Positions 44,216 to 55,723 of a stretch of 64,000 nucleotides of DNA are shown one piece after another. Location: contig NC_132980.1 of assembly GCF_047496725.1 (NCBI RefSeq), positions 1,803,001-1,867,000 on the forward strand. The letters run 5' to 3'. A model generated the notes under the pieces. It was not told the origin of the DNA and searched no databases. It saw only the letters and a program-made list of their open reading frames with translations. Numbering within the stretch: position 1 is the first letter of the stretch; every line of letters begins with the position of its first letter. The position numbers and the translations under genes are program-made. The stretch is from Anoplolepis gracilipes (taxonomy: Eukaryota > Arthropoda > Insecta > Hymenoptera > Formicidae).

Positions 44216-44935
44216 CAGTAGCGCAACTCTCTGTCGGCACCTTTGATGATGTTTGTGTAGCATAAAATGGAGTGCGCATGCGCGAAATCAGCGAGTATAA
44301 CCAGTATTGCCATTTGAACATTTCTCTCATTCTCTCTTTGTTTTTTCTCTCTTTTTAGCATCCATCACTGCGGGCGCGTTTGGGGAGACTTTATTAGCGC
44401 TAATAGCGTTATTCTATCTCTTTTCAACTTTCAGCGAGTAACAAAGATAAAGTAACGCTGTTAGCGCTAATAGCGTCTCCCCAAGCGCAGTTTGTAAAAA
44501 ATTAATTAAAGTATTAATAAAAGTACATTATACATTTATTTGTGAGTACAATAAATAAAAAGAAACAACAGAAATATTTGTTAAATACATTTATAAAAAT
44601 ATATTAATTTATTTATAGTTTTATATTATAATATATAACATATTTAATACATAACATATATGTTATTTTATTTTTTTTTACTAATAATTTTAAACACCAT
44701 CACAACACTGTGACTTCACTTCACAATATTCTTCACTTTATAACACTAATTTTCACTGCAGTCGCGTTATTCTTCCTGATATAAATATTACGCCGGCATT
44801 TAAACGCTGAGAGAGAGCGAAAACCAAAAGAGGAAGTGAGAGAAAAGTTCAGACAGCGATACTAACTATACTCACTGACTTCGCGTATGCGCACTCCATT
44901 TTATGCTACACAAAATCAGGAGAGTTGCGCTACTG
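44216..44935. mobile_element. Non-autonomous DNA element with CAGTAGCGCAACTC ends
   Basis: The left end CAGTAGCGCAACTCTC and the right end GAGAGTTGCGCTACTG are flanked by TA (44214-44215 and 44936-44937). The arms extend ~70 bp with a gap, sharing TAGCATAAAATGGAGTGCGC. An inner inverted repeat pairs GGGGAGACTTTATTAGCGCT (about 44379) with GCTAATAGCGTCTCCCC (about 44468). It has no coding frame. Confidence 0.8.
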
Positions 44936-44984
44936 TATATACTGTGCTATTAACTAGCTCGACGATTTATAAGGAGAGAGCGCA

Positions 44985-46680
44985 AACTTGGGGTTATCGA
45001 TTTTTTCTAGTATAGTACTCTATTAGAAAAGTACTTGAAAAAAGAGATAGGGAGCAACCCTTAGTCGTTTTCAAGAAAATTTATTTTAAAAAAATACGAT
45101 ATTCTTTACATACCTGTGACTTTATAATACTCAGCGCGAAGGTGGTGTAGGTCAGGTACTTAGATCCGTAAGTATCACACTGCAAACTAGAGTTCGATTT
45201 TATCTCTCCTATTTTTTTCTTATTTTTTATATATAATTTTACTACAAATATTTATTTCCCTAAAAACAAATTAATTTGTTTTTAGATAAATAAACATTTG
45301 TAGTAAAATATTAGATTGTCGATAATACTACAATTTTCGTATTATATGTCATCTTGTTATAAAAAATAAATTTTTTTATTGCGGATTTTATCGGTTAGAA
45401 AATAATTTTAATGAAATTTTTATGATTAAAATGACACCAAACACAATATGAATCGGATAATTTTTAATTACATAAATAATATTTTAATTATTTATATAAT
45501 TAAAAATTATCCGATTTATGTCGTCTTTGGTGTCATTTTAATCGCAAAAATCTCATTAATCCACTACAATTATTTTTAGATCAATAAAATGCGAAATGTA
45601 AAAATTTTATTTTCTGTGGAAAGATGAAATATGATACGCAAGACTAAAGGAAGGCTTGTGAACGAGACTTTGGAACTCTTTGATGTCGTTCATCTCGCTT
45701 ACTCTTTACTTGTTCTCTCTCTCACTTTCGACGACTCACCAATCTCGCGAAGATCTTATCTTATTTATAATATACAGAATGTCCCTGAATTAGCGGATCA
45801 GAAAAATCTCATATTTCCGTTAAAATTATTTTCAAACCGATAAAATGCGATATAAAAGTTTTAATTTTTATTTTATAAGATGTATACAGGGTGTTCCCAA
45901 ATTAGCAAATCAACTCTCGTGAGTAGATAGACCGTGTTAAACTGAAGATAAAAGTCTTATATCATTTCGCTAAATTCGCAATAATTAATGAGATATAAAT
46001 TAATAAATATCGGCCAATCCGTGTATCCAGTATAAGCGCGCGGCACGAAGAAACCTCCCAGTTGTTACTTGATACTAGGTGCGCGGCGAGACATATAAAC
46101 GCAGCGCGCACTGTATGTCTCTTTCAGTACGTCCTCTGTACGTTCTTTGTAGAGCGCTCCGCCTACTGTCTCGCCGCGCGCCTAGTATCAAGTAACAAGT
46201 GGGAGGCTTCTTTGCGCCGCGCGCTTGTCCTAGTACGAATTAATCGATCTTTATTAATTTATATCTCATTAATTATTGCGAATTTAGTAAAATGATATAA
46301 GATTTTTCTCTTCAGTTTAACACGCTTTATCTATCCACGAAAATTGATTTGCTAATTCGGGGACACCCTGTATACATCTTATAAAATAAAAATTAAAACT
46401 TTTATATCGCATTTTATCGGTTTGAAAATAATTTTAACGAAAATATGAGATTTTTCTGATTCAAAATGACACTAAACACGGCATAAATCGGATGATTTTT
46501 AATTAATCAATAATCATAATTACGATTATCTTTCTAATTAAAAATCATTTTTTTAAAATAAATTTTCTCGAAAACGGCTGAGGATTGCGCCCTATCCCTT
46601 TACTCAAGTACTCTTCTAATAGAGTACTATACTAGAAAAAATCCCCATCAAAATCAATGACACCAAGTTTGCACCCTCTC
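44985..46680. repeat. Nested interrupted palindromes
   Basis: The outer arms pair 44985-45090 with 46548-46680 (TAGTATAGTACTCTATTAGA and its inverse). Inside are a small palindrome at ~45420-45550 (ATTATCCGATTTATG...) and a second pair at 45780-45896/46371-46470, which surrounds the MITE at 45897-46370. The layout suggests repeated insertion of foldback elements into one another. Confidence 0.7.
45897..46370. mobile_element. MITE with CAGGGTGTTCCC ends
   Basis: The ends are CAGGGTGTTCCC and GGGGACACCCTG, flanked by TA (45895-45896 and 46371-46372). The arms pair over about 200 bp, for example CGCGGCGAGACATATAAACG against CTGTCTCGCCGCGCGCC. It shares the CAGGGTG start with the MITEs at 36657, 37534 and 55327. 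Confidence 0.8.
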
Positions 46681-46748
46681 CTTATTAGAATTAGATGTCA
46701 AATCAATTACGCTTTATGATTTACATTATTTACGCGTATAATGTTTTT

Positions 46749-46757
<9 letters not shown>

Positions 46758-46790
<33 letters not shown>
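46758..46790. repeat. TA microsatellite
   Basis: Short (AT)n run. Confidence 0.9.
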
Positions 46791-46796
<6 letters not shown>

Positions 46797-47034
46797 GATA
46801 TTAATATTTAATTGTTATAATTAATGTGTATTTATATTTAATTGTTATAATTAATATTTATTTTTTGTTACTTACTAGATAGTAGACATTTTACTGTACA
46901 TACGAATTACAATCATATCTGTCCATTAGAGAATTGATAATTTGAACTCTAATGGCAAGATATAAATACACCTATATGTACATATGGGTAATTAGCACGA
47001 TTCATTATATATTTTATTATTTAAGATTTTCATT

Positions 47035-47222
47035 GCGCTCAACGCAGAATGCAAGTAGACGAGCGGAATTGTACATTTTTATCTATGATTAACTGTCCGC
47101 AGAATGCATTTTGACGGTAATCACTGCGCCCAGTGCAGAATACATTTTGACAGTAATCACTGCGCTCAGCGCAGAATGCATTATTTTGACGGTACTCACT
47201 GCGCTCAACGCAGAATGCATTG
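47035..47222. repeat. Tandem repeat of ~40-bp units
   Basis: CGCAGAATGCATTTTGACGG followed by TAATCACTGCGCTCA recurs four times with small changes. It lies just beyond the 3' end of the Mutator-like gene and could be a subterminal repeat of that element. Confidence 0.85.
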
Positions 47223-47300
47223 TCACATATTATTCATTTTCTATTCATTTTCTAATCCAATGTTTATATGTGTATCTGTCTTCAATATGTTCACATAAAT

Positions 47301-49936
47301 CTATTTCTTCATCTTTTCTTTTTCCATCATTTTTTGTCTTTTTGCTTCAATTATATAATCTGGATCGCAGATTGCCATATTTATTTCCAGTCTTGGATCA
47401 AGTAATTCTGGTAAAACAGTCTTCATAAAATTGCACCAGTTTAGCAACCATATTTTCTGACCAGAAAATATCATCACGTATAATTTTTTTCATTTTTAAT
47501 CCACATGGTGTCCATAATGCGAAGATGCAGTACTCTCGCTGCGTAATATATAATTGTCCTTGTATTTAATAATAGTAAACGTGACAGCGTTTCATTTCTT
47601 TATCTTTTCCATTCTTATATAACGATTGCAGATTCGACATATTTGCTATAATTGCATTTTCTGGTGTTAAAAAATCGTGCTGCAAAAAGACATTTTATTT
47701 CTACAATTCCATCATCTCTTATTAATCCATCTGGCGAAGCGCCTATTTCCTTATCTATAAATAATCCGCAACGTTTAATGTTAATATTCAGTGTACTTTC
47801 GATATTTTTGCGTGCAACATTCTCGTATTTTGTCTCGTGTTACACTAATTCCACATTTAATTGTTGTGGATATACATATTATTGATTTAACTCTTGACAC
47901 GTAAGAAGTACTTTTTCTCATTTTACATATATATTCAAAGTGAGAAGCGGTTATTATTTTTGTGCGATAATATCGCCAAATGCCGCTTGCTGCTTGTTCT
48001 TTAGTTTCTTCCTCTATTGCTACTCGCTTTAATTGCCAATCTCGTAGCATATGCATGTGTTGTGCTTTTCTTAATTCTATTTCGGCTGATGTTGCATCAG
48101 GTTTATCAGCCTGCTGCCCATAATCTTTGTCAGGTACTGCACGTTTTACGTAACGTTGCGATGTTGATCGTTTTCTCATGTCATGGGCACTTCTTTTTTT
48201 TTCATTTTCGAAATGCACTGCTATTTCCTCTGGTTTTATTCCCAGAACATTACTTAAATGACTTATAGGCTTGCCAGTGTTAAATGTGACTGCTGCAGCA
48301 TTATAACGCGTTTTTTACGATCCTCTTAGACCATAATTAACTCTTTTTCCACCAGTACATTTTGCTATTACAGAGTTAAAAGTTTCTACTCTATTAGTGT
48401 CTTTATTTTGCAATAAACTTTTGGCATTCCAACTTATATATTTTAAAGCATTTTTTAGCTTTTCATATTTTTTCAATTCTGGGATAAAATTTTCTCTTCG
48501 TTTTCTTTCTGCGATTCATCGCAAAAATATCCTATTCTTGCACATCCATTATGTTCGCCAGAAACGTGATTTATTATATTATCTAGGTCTATTTTGAGAG
48601 TTTTAATCCTTTCTTGCATTGTACTTTCCTCCTCCAAACGATATTCTACAGCTTTCGTTACAGCTGTTCTAATTTGAAGTATCCGATTATCAATTACATT
48701 TCTTAATTTGTCAAAACGTCCTTTTGTCTTTGCTATTTTTTTTATTTTTGATGCCAAGTTGCGCAATAAATGATTTCGACATTCTATTTTTTCTAAAAAA
48801 CATTAGGATATAAATTTGCTTGTATTATTTTTTTTATATACACTGCTATCTCCGTCTGCTATAAATGTAGAATAAATTAGTCCGCGCTTTTCTACACTTG
48901 TCTTAAATCCTTCTACAATCGCTTCTGCTTCCATGCTTGTTGAACTGCAATCTCTACCCTAATTTTTATAGCATTTATGATTTGTAGGTTCTTTTTTAAG
49001 CCTCTCTGCTTTAACACAAACTGCACAATATTTATTTTTTACAGACATGTACAGTACTTTGCCTGTTCGCGCACCAATTATTGTGCCTACACCTGATAAA
49101 GAATCATACCGTCCTGTTCTGTATGATCTTTTCATCCAACTTCCATCACCTTTTACAGCTATATGTGGTATTCCATTTATTATTTCATTACGTTGTAATG
49201 CCAACTCATATTTTTCATTCGCAGCAACATCTATGCTTTTTTCTGCAACTTTTTTAAATGCTTCAGCAACAGTTTCATAGGCCTTTTTATAAGTTTTTTT
49301 TGTCATGCACTTAATATTCATAGCAACCCAACTTTCTTGCAATTGTGCATATCCTATACCAGTTAGTATTGCGCCAGCCACTGCCCCTATATTTACATTT
49401 AGACTTTCGTCAGAGGGCGGCTCACTCCAGACGAAGCTTTCAAAATTGCACATCCGGCATTTAAAAAAGAATTTATTTTTTAGTCCGTACGCTCGGGCAC
49501 CAATAAATACTAAAGTACGAAAACTACATTCTAGTCCGTGATTATCAAATTTTTCATGCAACTGTTCAAAAAGATAGACAAAATCTACGATACATTTTCC
49601 TAGTATACTGTTACTTTCTACACGGTATGCATCTACATTGTTATCTATTATTAAAGTATCACTTTCTTCAGTTTCACTGTCCTCTAATATTTTTCCCAAT
49701 TCATTATCACTTAATGTCTGTATATCTGTTATTTCTTTATTTGTATCTATTTCGAGATTCATTGCAGCTAATTCGCCATGCATAATTATATCATTCTAAA
49801 AAGTTTGCTTATCATTATCTAATGTGTTATTGTACTCTTGTGTTATTTCCTCATCTATATTTATTTCGATGTCCATCGCAGCTAAATTATCATGCATAAT
49901 TGCATCATCCTGAAAAGCTTGCTCATCTACTTGCAT
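47301..49936 (-). pseudogene. Mutator-like transposase with C-terminal YqaJ-type exonuclease domain
   Basis: One reading of about 880 codons with few lesions. N-terminus: two related ~40-residue segments (AIMHDNLAAMDIEI and IIMHGELAAMNLEI). Transposase part: KCRMCNFESFVWSEPP (zinc-ribbon-like), HIAVKGDGSW (first Asp), GRYDSLSGVGTIIGARTGKV, FIADGDSSVYK (second Asp), IECRNHLLRN, and NKDTNRVETFNSVIAKCTGG. Exonuclease part from ~48000: GIWRYYRTKIITASHFEYIC, GASPDGLI (Asp), GIVEIKC (E-x-K) and IQGQLYITQREYCIFALWTP, the order of YqaJ/lambda-type nucleases. Lesions: TAG near 49795, TAG at 48958, one extra A near 48840, a stop near 48322, a frame change near 47860 and a TAA near 47570. Stop at 47301. 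The family join is seen directly; its job, perhaps trimming DNA ends during transposition, is inference. Confidence 0.75.
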
Positions 49937-50164
49937 TGTTTCTTTATTTAATATATTTATTGTTTTCAATATTTCTTTTCTCCTATAAATTAATGAGTTG
50001 ATGAGAATAATGCACGAATATCAAATCAATAAAATGTTTGCATATGAATTTTTTATAATAATTAAGTCGAAATATTATAATTAATATCATAATATAATGC
50101 CGCAATTTTATAATAATTTAGTGTCTAACGCGAGAAACTTTTTTCGTTGTACTTTATATATATT

Positions 50165-51775
50165 GTGACCGTGTATATTTTGCTAACTGGTGTCGATGTT
50201 CCTTCGACTGATTTTTGGCCGATGGACTGGCCTACGGCACACCTTCGGCGCGATCGCTCTTTCTAATCGATACTTTCCTTTCGAAACGACAAGGATATTG
50301 GGCGCGAGGAGCGAAAATCCGCACCGCTCTAACTTGATGTGGTAATTTCACATCACGCGAAAAATACTAAAAGAATCACAATTGTGACGGTAACTAATAC
50401 GACTAGCCAGCCTTAAAATAAATAGAGGGGGTGGTTCATGAGGAGCGACACTGGATCGAGAATTGATAGTGTTAGGCGTTGAATTATTTCGATTAAATAT
50501 ACAACGATATTAGATAAGAATAACAAGATATATTTGACATGAGATGTAGAAAATGAGATTGAATTTACAGGAGAGATTTCATATCGTTGGCGACAACTAT
50601 GCGTAGTGGCCACCCTCGCTGAGCACAAGAGTGGCGCATGATGACGCGACGCCGCGGTCGAGCGTGAGATATCAAATTACACCTGATTTCGGATATTCTT
50701 GGTAATGTTGAAAGTCGCTCACGGTTTGTTAAGGTCGCGGCGATAGCACTATTAAATATATCGAGAAATACCGTAATTCTCGGCCACGGAACGCCCGCAA
50801 ATCACGTTATTCAAATGGCGAAAGAAATACTCTAAAGTATGCGCGTAAACATCGACCTTCGATATCGATCGCTACGACGGTTAATTTTCGCTGTACGGAC
50901 TATACGGAAATCTCGTCATACATAAAATGCAATTACTCGACACAATTTTTACAGGAATCTCCACAATCTTGCGGATTAACGCTACATAAATTACTCCCGG
51001 GTCGCAAGTCGATAAGCGGCACGAGATATCGAAGTCGCACGCAGCACGCGGTATACGATCTCGTTTCCCGACGAATACAATACGACAAGTATTATAACTA
51101 ATTCGCGACAACTAATACGAGACTTAATGCGACAATAAAATTTGACTATCGGCGGCTATAGAGAAAGAGACTTTATGTCCCTTTGCGACTCGGACGAAAC
51201 GAAGCCCCTCGTGAAATTCTAAGCGACACGGTACGGCAACAATTACGCGACGGCGGAATATTATTTCCCCGCTAATCGCGAAAATATGCGGTAATGGCGA
51301 CAGGGCAAAGCTCCGAATCGCGTGAGTTAGCGGTTTGGCGGCCTTACAAAATCCTTCTCTTCTCGTCGTCCGGTCTCGCACGGGATCACAGCGTTGTAGG
51401 GCCTGTCGTCCTCGCTAGCTCGCCGAATAGTAACGAGCGTGAGGCTTGCGGGAGACACGCCGGCGAATTCGTGCGTGATTAGACCACCTGTGGCGCTATC
51501 GAGGCCCTTAGGGCCAATCGCGGTCGATTCGATCTTGCTTGTTGATTCTTGATCTGTTGACTTCTGCGAGGCAGCTTCCCGGGACAGCTTGTCGGCAGCT
51601 TCCGTTCGTCTCGATCCGGTGCCCTTGGCTTCCCCGGACCCCATGGTTTGAGTCCGACCTTGCAGCTCCTTAGTCGGAGCTCCGACGCAGTGGTGCCAGA
51701 AAGGGGATCTTGCGCGCGCATGTATGACGAAAATTACGTCACCGCAGCAGTGCTCTAGCGAAAAATAAGGCATGT
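50165..51775 (-). other. GC-richer block, possible LTR-retroelement remnant
   Basis: CG-rich, unlike its surroundings. The minus strand near 51700 reads GCGCAAGATCCCCTTTCTGG then CACCACTGCGTCGGAGC, which matches the plus strand at 54889. After it comes a frame beginning MGSGEAKGTGSRRTEAADKL, then Ser/Arg-rich. The rest (51111-50165) gives no recognised motif. The boundary candidate TGTGACCGTGTATA is at 50164. It could be the leader and gag start of an LTR element. Confidence 0.3.
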
Positions 51776-51779
51776 TACT

Positions 51780-52640
51780 TATGGGCCCTTAACTTATTGT
51801 TGCTAATATAATATAAAATTTGTAATCTATGAAATTAAAATGATACAAAGAAATAAAAATTATAAAAACATAAAATTAAATATATTTACCATAATACTAA
51901 ATAAATATATATCAATATATAATAACTAATATATGTAAATAATTAGAGTTGATATATATAAAACGTAAAAAATGGAAAAAAATATTTATTTATTTGTACA
52001 TAAAGAATTTTATATTTTTTAAAAGAACTAATTTAATAAAAAACTATCATTTAGAATAAAAGTTTAGAAAGGGAAAAAGGGGAAAGAAGGAATGGAAGGA
52101 AAAAATAATACACTTTTGTATAATTTAAAAATAAAATAATTTATATTTTGGGAGAAATTATTAAAAGAATACCAATATTTGTTGCTAGGATAAGGAAAAC
52201 TGCCAAAAATCTTATCAGTATTCATATACATAACAAAAGTACAAAATAAAAAATTTATAATAGAATTTATGAAATTAAAACATGTGCAATATGTGAAATA
52301 AAATATATGAAATGGAATAATATATGAAGTAAATAAAATAAAATCATTAATCGATCATAATTTTTAAGAAATAAAAAAAATTACATCTATTGATTATATG
52401 TTATATATATTATATGCACATAAATAAATAAAATATATATAACTTAAATAACAAAATTTATTATACACATATAATAACTATTAAACTAAAAAAACACAAA
52501 ATAATTAATATATTCTATGTATGTATAATATATCATAAAATAAAATCTGTAAAACAAAACAATTATTACACAACAGTACGATAATATTATAACATACAAA
52601 TTGAAAAATTGGCTAGATGTATGCAACTAAAAACTTGATA
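51780..52640. other. No gene seen
   Basis: Very AT-rich sequence, without open frames or recognised repeats. Confidence 0.5.
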
Positions 52641-54635
52641 TTATATGTAAATAAAAAAATACATGTGTAAAAAAAAAGCATAAATTAAATCACTATTACG
52701 TTTCACGCTTTTTTCATACGAATATAAATTTTGAGTATTAAGTAATTCTAAATGTCTAGGATTGATTTGAAAAGATACACAATTAATATTTTCGGCTTGA
52801 AAAGTTAATCGAATTGTACAAATAGCGGAAAGAGTATCATTTGATAACCGGTTTCGTTTCTTAGTTTTTATATCTGTAACCATCGAAAATATGCGCTCAG
52901 CTTCGGCATTTGAATGCGGTAAAGAAAATATTATTTCAATTAATAATTCTAAGGTTAGAAATAATTTGTCTCCATTAAAATCTTTAGAGTCTAATATTCA
53001 TCTCCACATTTTGTCTATATCAAAAGAAGTTAATTGAATCTTTTCTTCGTTATTAAATCTACATGGTAAGATTCTCCATTCATAGGCTAATTTAGAAAGA
53101 TCGATATTTTCAAAACACGTTGCAATATGTGAGAGATCTTTAACTTTAATTCTACTTTCACTATAAAGAGCAATATTTGGTTCTAAAAAAGATAAATGTT
53201 CGAAAAAGGTATCTTTATGTAAACGTTTGAGCATTTCTTTAAGCGCGATTTTGTAAAATTTCAAACATTTAGAACGAATTTCTGACGCGAACTCTACACA
53301 TTCTGTTGCTATAAACTTTTCACATTCGGGTCCTAAATATACATTTTGAAAATTCCTATCATCGTCTAAATTTAGTGAAGAAATATTAGCCTCAGGTGAA
53401 ATAAAATTGGCAGCTATTTCAGAAATTAATGTCTGACTATTAACAAATAATTTGTGAATTAAAAGTTTACGCGATTGGAATAAAGCGTTAAAAGAATTAA
53501 AGAAATTTAAAAAATATTTTAAAAATAATAAATAAGCTTTAATTGTGTTATCATTTACGTTAAAATCGTTTCTGCGGATTGTAATTTATCTTCTAAAACG
53601 GCTACAATAAAATAATGTTTTAATACTTCCCAATTATTGAGAACTCTTACGACGCATTTATGTAGTACTAGCCATCTTGTACATAATTTAAGAATTTTTT
53701 GTCTTTCAATATTAAAAAAATCTTGAAACTCGCTTAAAATTGCACATCTCTTTGCACTACCAGAAATGTACGTAGCAACACCTCTAATTAAATTTTCACA
53801 CGATTGTGGTAATTTTTCATATGATTGCAGATGAATGGCAAATGCAATTCATTAATACTAAACCTGGTATTTCAGATTTTAATTGAGAAAAAAATGAATG
53901 GTTGCATCCTATCATAACGGAAGCGTTATGACTAGCCATACCAACAGTATTTTTTAAATAAATTTGTCTTGATTCAAATAATAAGTTTCAAAAAGTTTAA
54001 TTGCCGTACAATCTTTGGCATCTAACGATATTAATTCAAATAACTTTGTTTTAATTTTTTTATCTATAGAAAAAACATGTTTAACTAATAAGCAAAGCAA
54101 TTTTGTATCTGAAATGTCTGTACTCTCGTCAATTAAAATTGAAAATCTATGTGTCTGTAAAATTTTTATAAGTTCTTCTATTTCGCGTTTTGCAATAACG
54201 TTTTTAACAATATGTTTACATTTCGTACGGCTTAAAGAAAGAGATTGTACAAGTTCGGGCTCTAAATTAATATCTTTTAATAGCGGAACTAAATGATCTA
54301 CGAGTTGAAAAGCTATATTATGCTCAGCAAAAAAACTTGATTTTAATTTCAGCGCGCTTTATTTTATCCTTTGGTAAAATTGATAAATTTACGATACTGT
54401 TATTATTATTAAGGCTTTGATTATTTATATTTTCAATGTGTCTAACCAATTGAGAATGTTTAATTAAACATGACTTGTGACACGTGATAGTAATTTGACA
54501 TGCAGTACAAAAAGCTTTATTATTTTCAGAATGGGGAGCCAACCATCCTTTAAAAACTTTATCATCTAACCAAGAAAAATTAAATTTTTTCTTAATTTGT
54601 TTTTTAATGGTTCCTTTGGAAACGTTCAAATCCAT
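52641..54635 (-). pseudogene. hAT transposase, copy 2, heavily decayed
   Basis: ATG at 54635 (MDLNVSKGTIKKQIKKKFNF). The N-terminal zinc finger FCTACQITITCHKSC...H is at about 54520. The middle keeps short homologous stretches in shifting frames, such as IFILIDESTDISDTK-type sequence near 54120 and KSLFFEAISK-like blocks near 53700. The C-terminus has MRRCIELNAKIL-type and VTDIKTKKRNRLSNDTLSAI (52880-52820), equal to the hAT dimerisation region. More breaks than copy 1. It is flanked by inverted GC-richer blocks at 50165-51775 and 54740-55300. Confidence 0.75.
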
Positions 54636-54739
54636 ATTATCTTATTAATTATATTAATAAATATTGCATTATCTATTTACTTACCTCATTTTCACGTCCC
54701 AATTGCCCAATTCTACATGGGTATAAATGAGATCCTTTA

Positions 54740-55300
54740 GATCACATTAAATGTACCGCCTGTGACAGTGTGACACCAGTCGTTAACCTTGAACCTTGCT
54801 AGCTTGTTACTGTCTCGCGCTAAATCTGGGTGTTTAGGCGCCCGTTCCATAACAACGTACATACGTTGTTGATTATAAGATGCGCGCGCAGGATCCCATT
54901 TCTGGCATCACTGCTCCGACGTCCAATACTCGGAAGTGGCCATTCCCTCGATCGTTTCCTTCCGGTCCTTCGCTTCGGATGCGATCCTGCAGTTATAAGC
55001 CTTTTAACGGCAGCCGATGTTTCCGCCGATTTATCGATTATCAATTAAAAATCCACACTTCTTACCGGACGTGATCTCTCCGCATCCACTTCGCGCCTCC
55101 GCTCGTTGTCGGAATCAGTCTTCTGGATCCCCGTAGCTTCCGGGTGAGAAAATGTTGCTGCCGCCAAACTCACGTAAACAACGCGCGCAAAAAAAAATCT
55201 AAGGCTCGCAAGGGCGCTTTAATTGGAGGACGCAGGCCCCGCGAAACCTTCCCCGATCAGACCTTTCGGCTCTTGTGACGGATGAAAAAAAACGTCATGT
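54740..55300 (+). other. GC-richer block, partner of 51.3-51.8 kb
   Basis: It contains GCGCGCAGGATCCCATTTCT then GGCATCACTGCTCCGACG (about 54886-54920), the inverted match of 51660-51720, followed by unrelated CG-rich sequence with no recognised gene. It may be an LTR-element leader. The TGGCAYCACTGC stretch resembles a primer-binding site. Confidence 0.3.
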
Positions 55301-55326
55301 CGCAATATATATAATATATATACAGG

Positions 55327-55723
55327 GTGTTCCAGAACAACCTTCCGTCTGTAAAATGACGTATTTCTGACACAATTCTAAGACAATTTTTCCTTTACCA
55401 AAATTTGACTTGAAGCGTAGTTTTTGTGTTATAAGCAAAAATAGTTAGTAAATCACGCGTCGAGTATAGAAGGCAGGCAGGAGCGGCGCGGCGCACCGCG
55501 AGCGCGGGCGCAGCTGACCGTCCGACGGGTGATTATCGCCACATGAGTCGCTAACTATTTTATCTTATAGCATAAAATTATGCTTAAAATAAAATTTTGG
55601 TAAAGAAGAAAATGTCTTATAATTACGTCAGGAATAAGTGTTCCTTAAAATAACGTTACTTTAATGACCAAAAGCTGTTCCGGATCGCCGGCCGTCAGAC
55701 GCTGCGATCAGCTGATTGCTACA
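55327..55723 (+). mobile_element. Truncated MITE related to 36657-37340
   Basis: It starts CAGGGTGTTCCAGAACAACC and follows the other copy closely through GGCAGGCAGGAGCGGCGCGG and GACGCTGCGATCAGCTGATT. It ends at GCTAC, where hAT copy 3 begins, so its right arm is missing. Confidence 0.8.

Noticed and set aside
45631..45843. 70-codon frame in the palindromic zone
   Set aside because: Lies across repeat arms and has no domain or splice context.
47035..47222. Possible CRISPR-like array
   Set aside because: Units are contiguous and diverged, without unique spacers. Eukaryotic context.
47104..47298. Cys/His-rich small peptide (DGNHCAQ repeats)
   Set aside because: Translation of the ~40-bp tandem repeat; no start context or other support.
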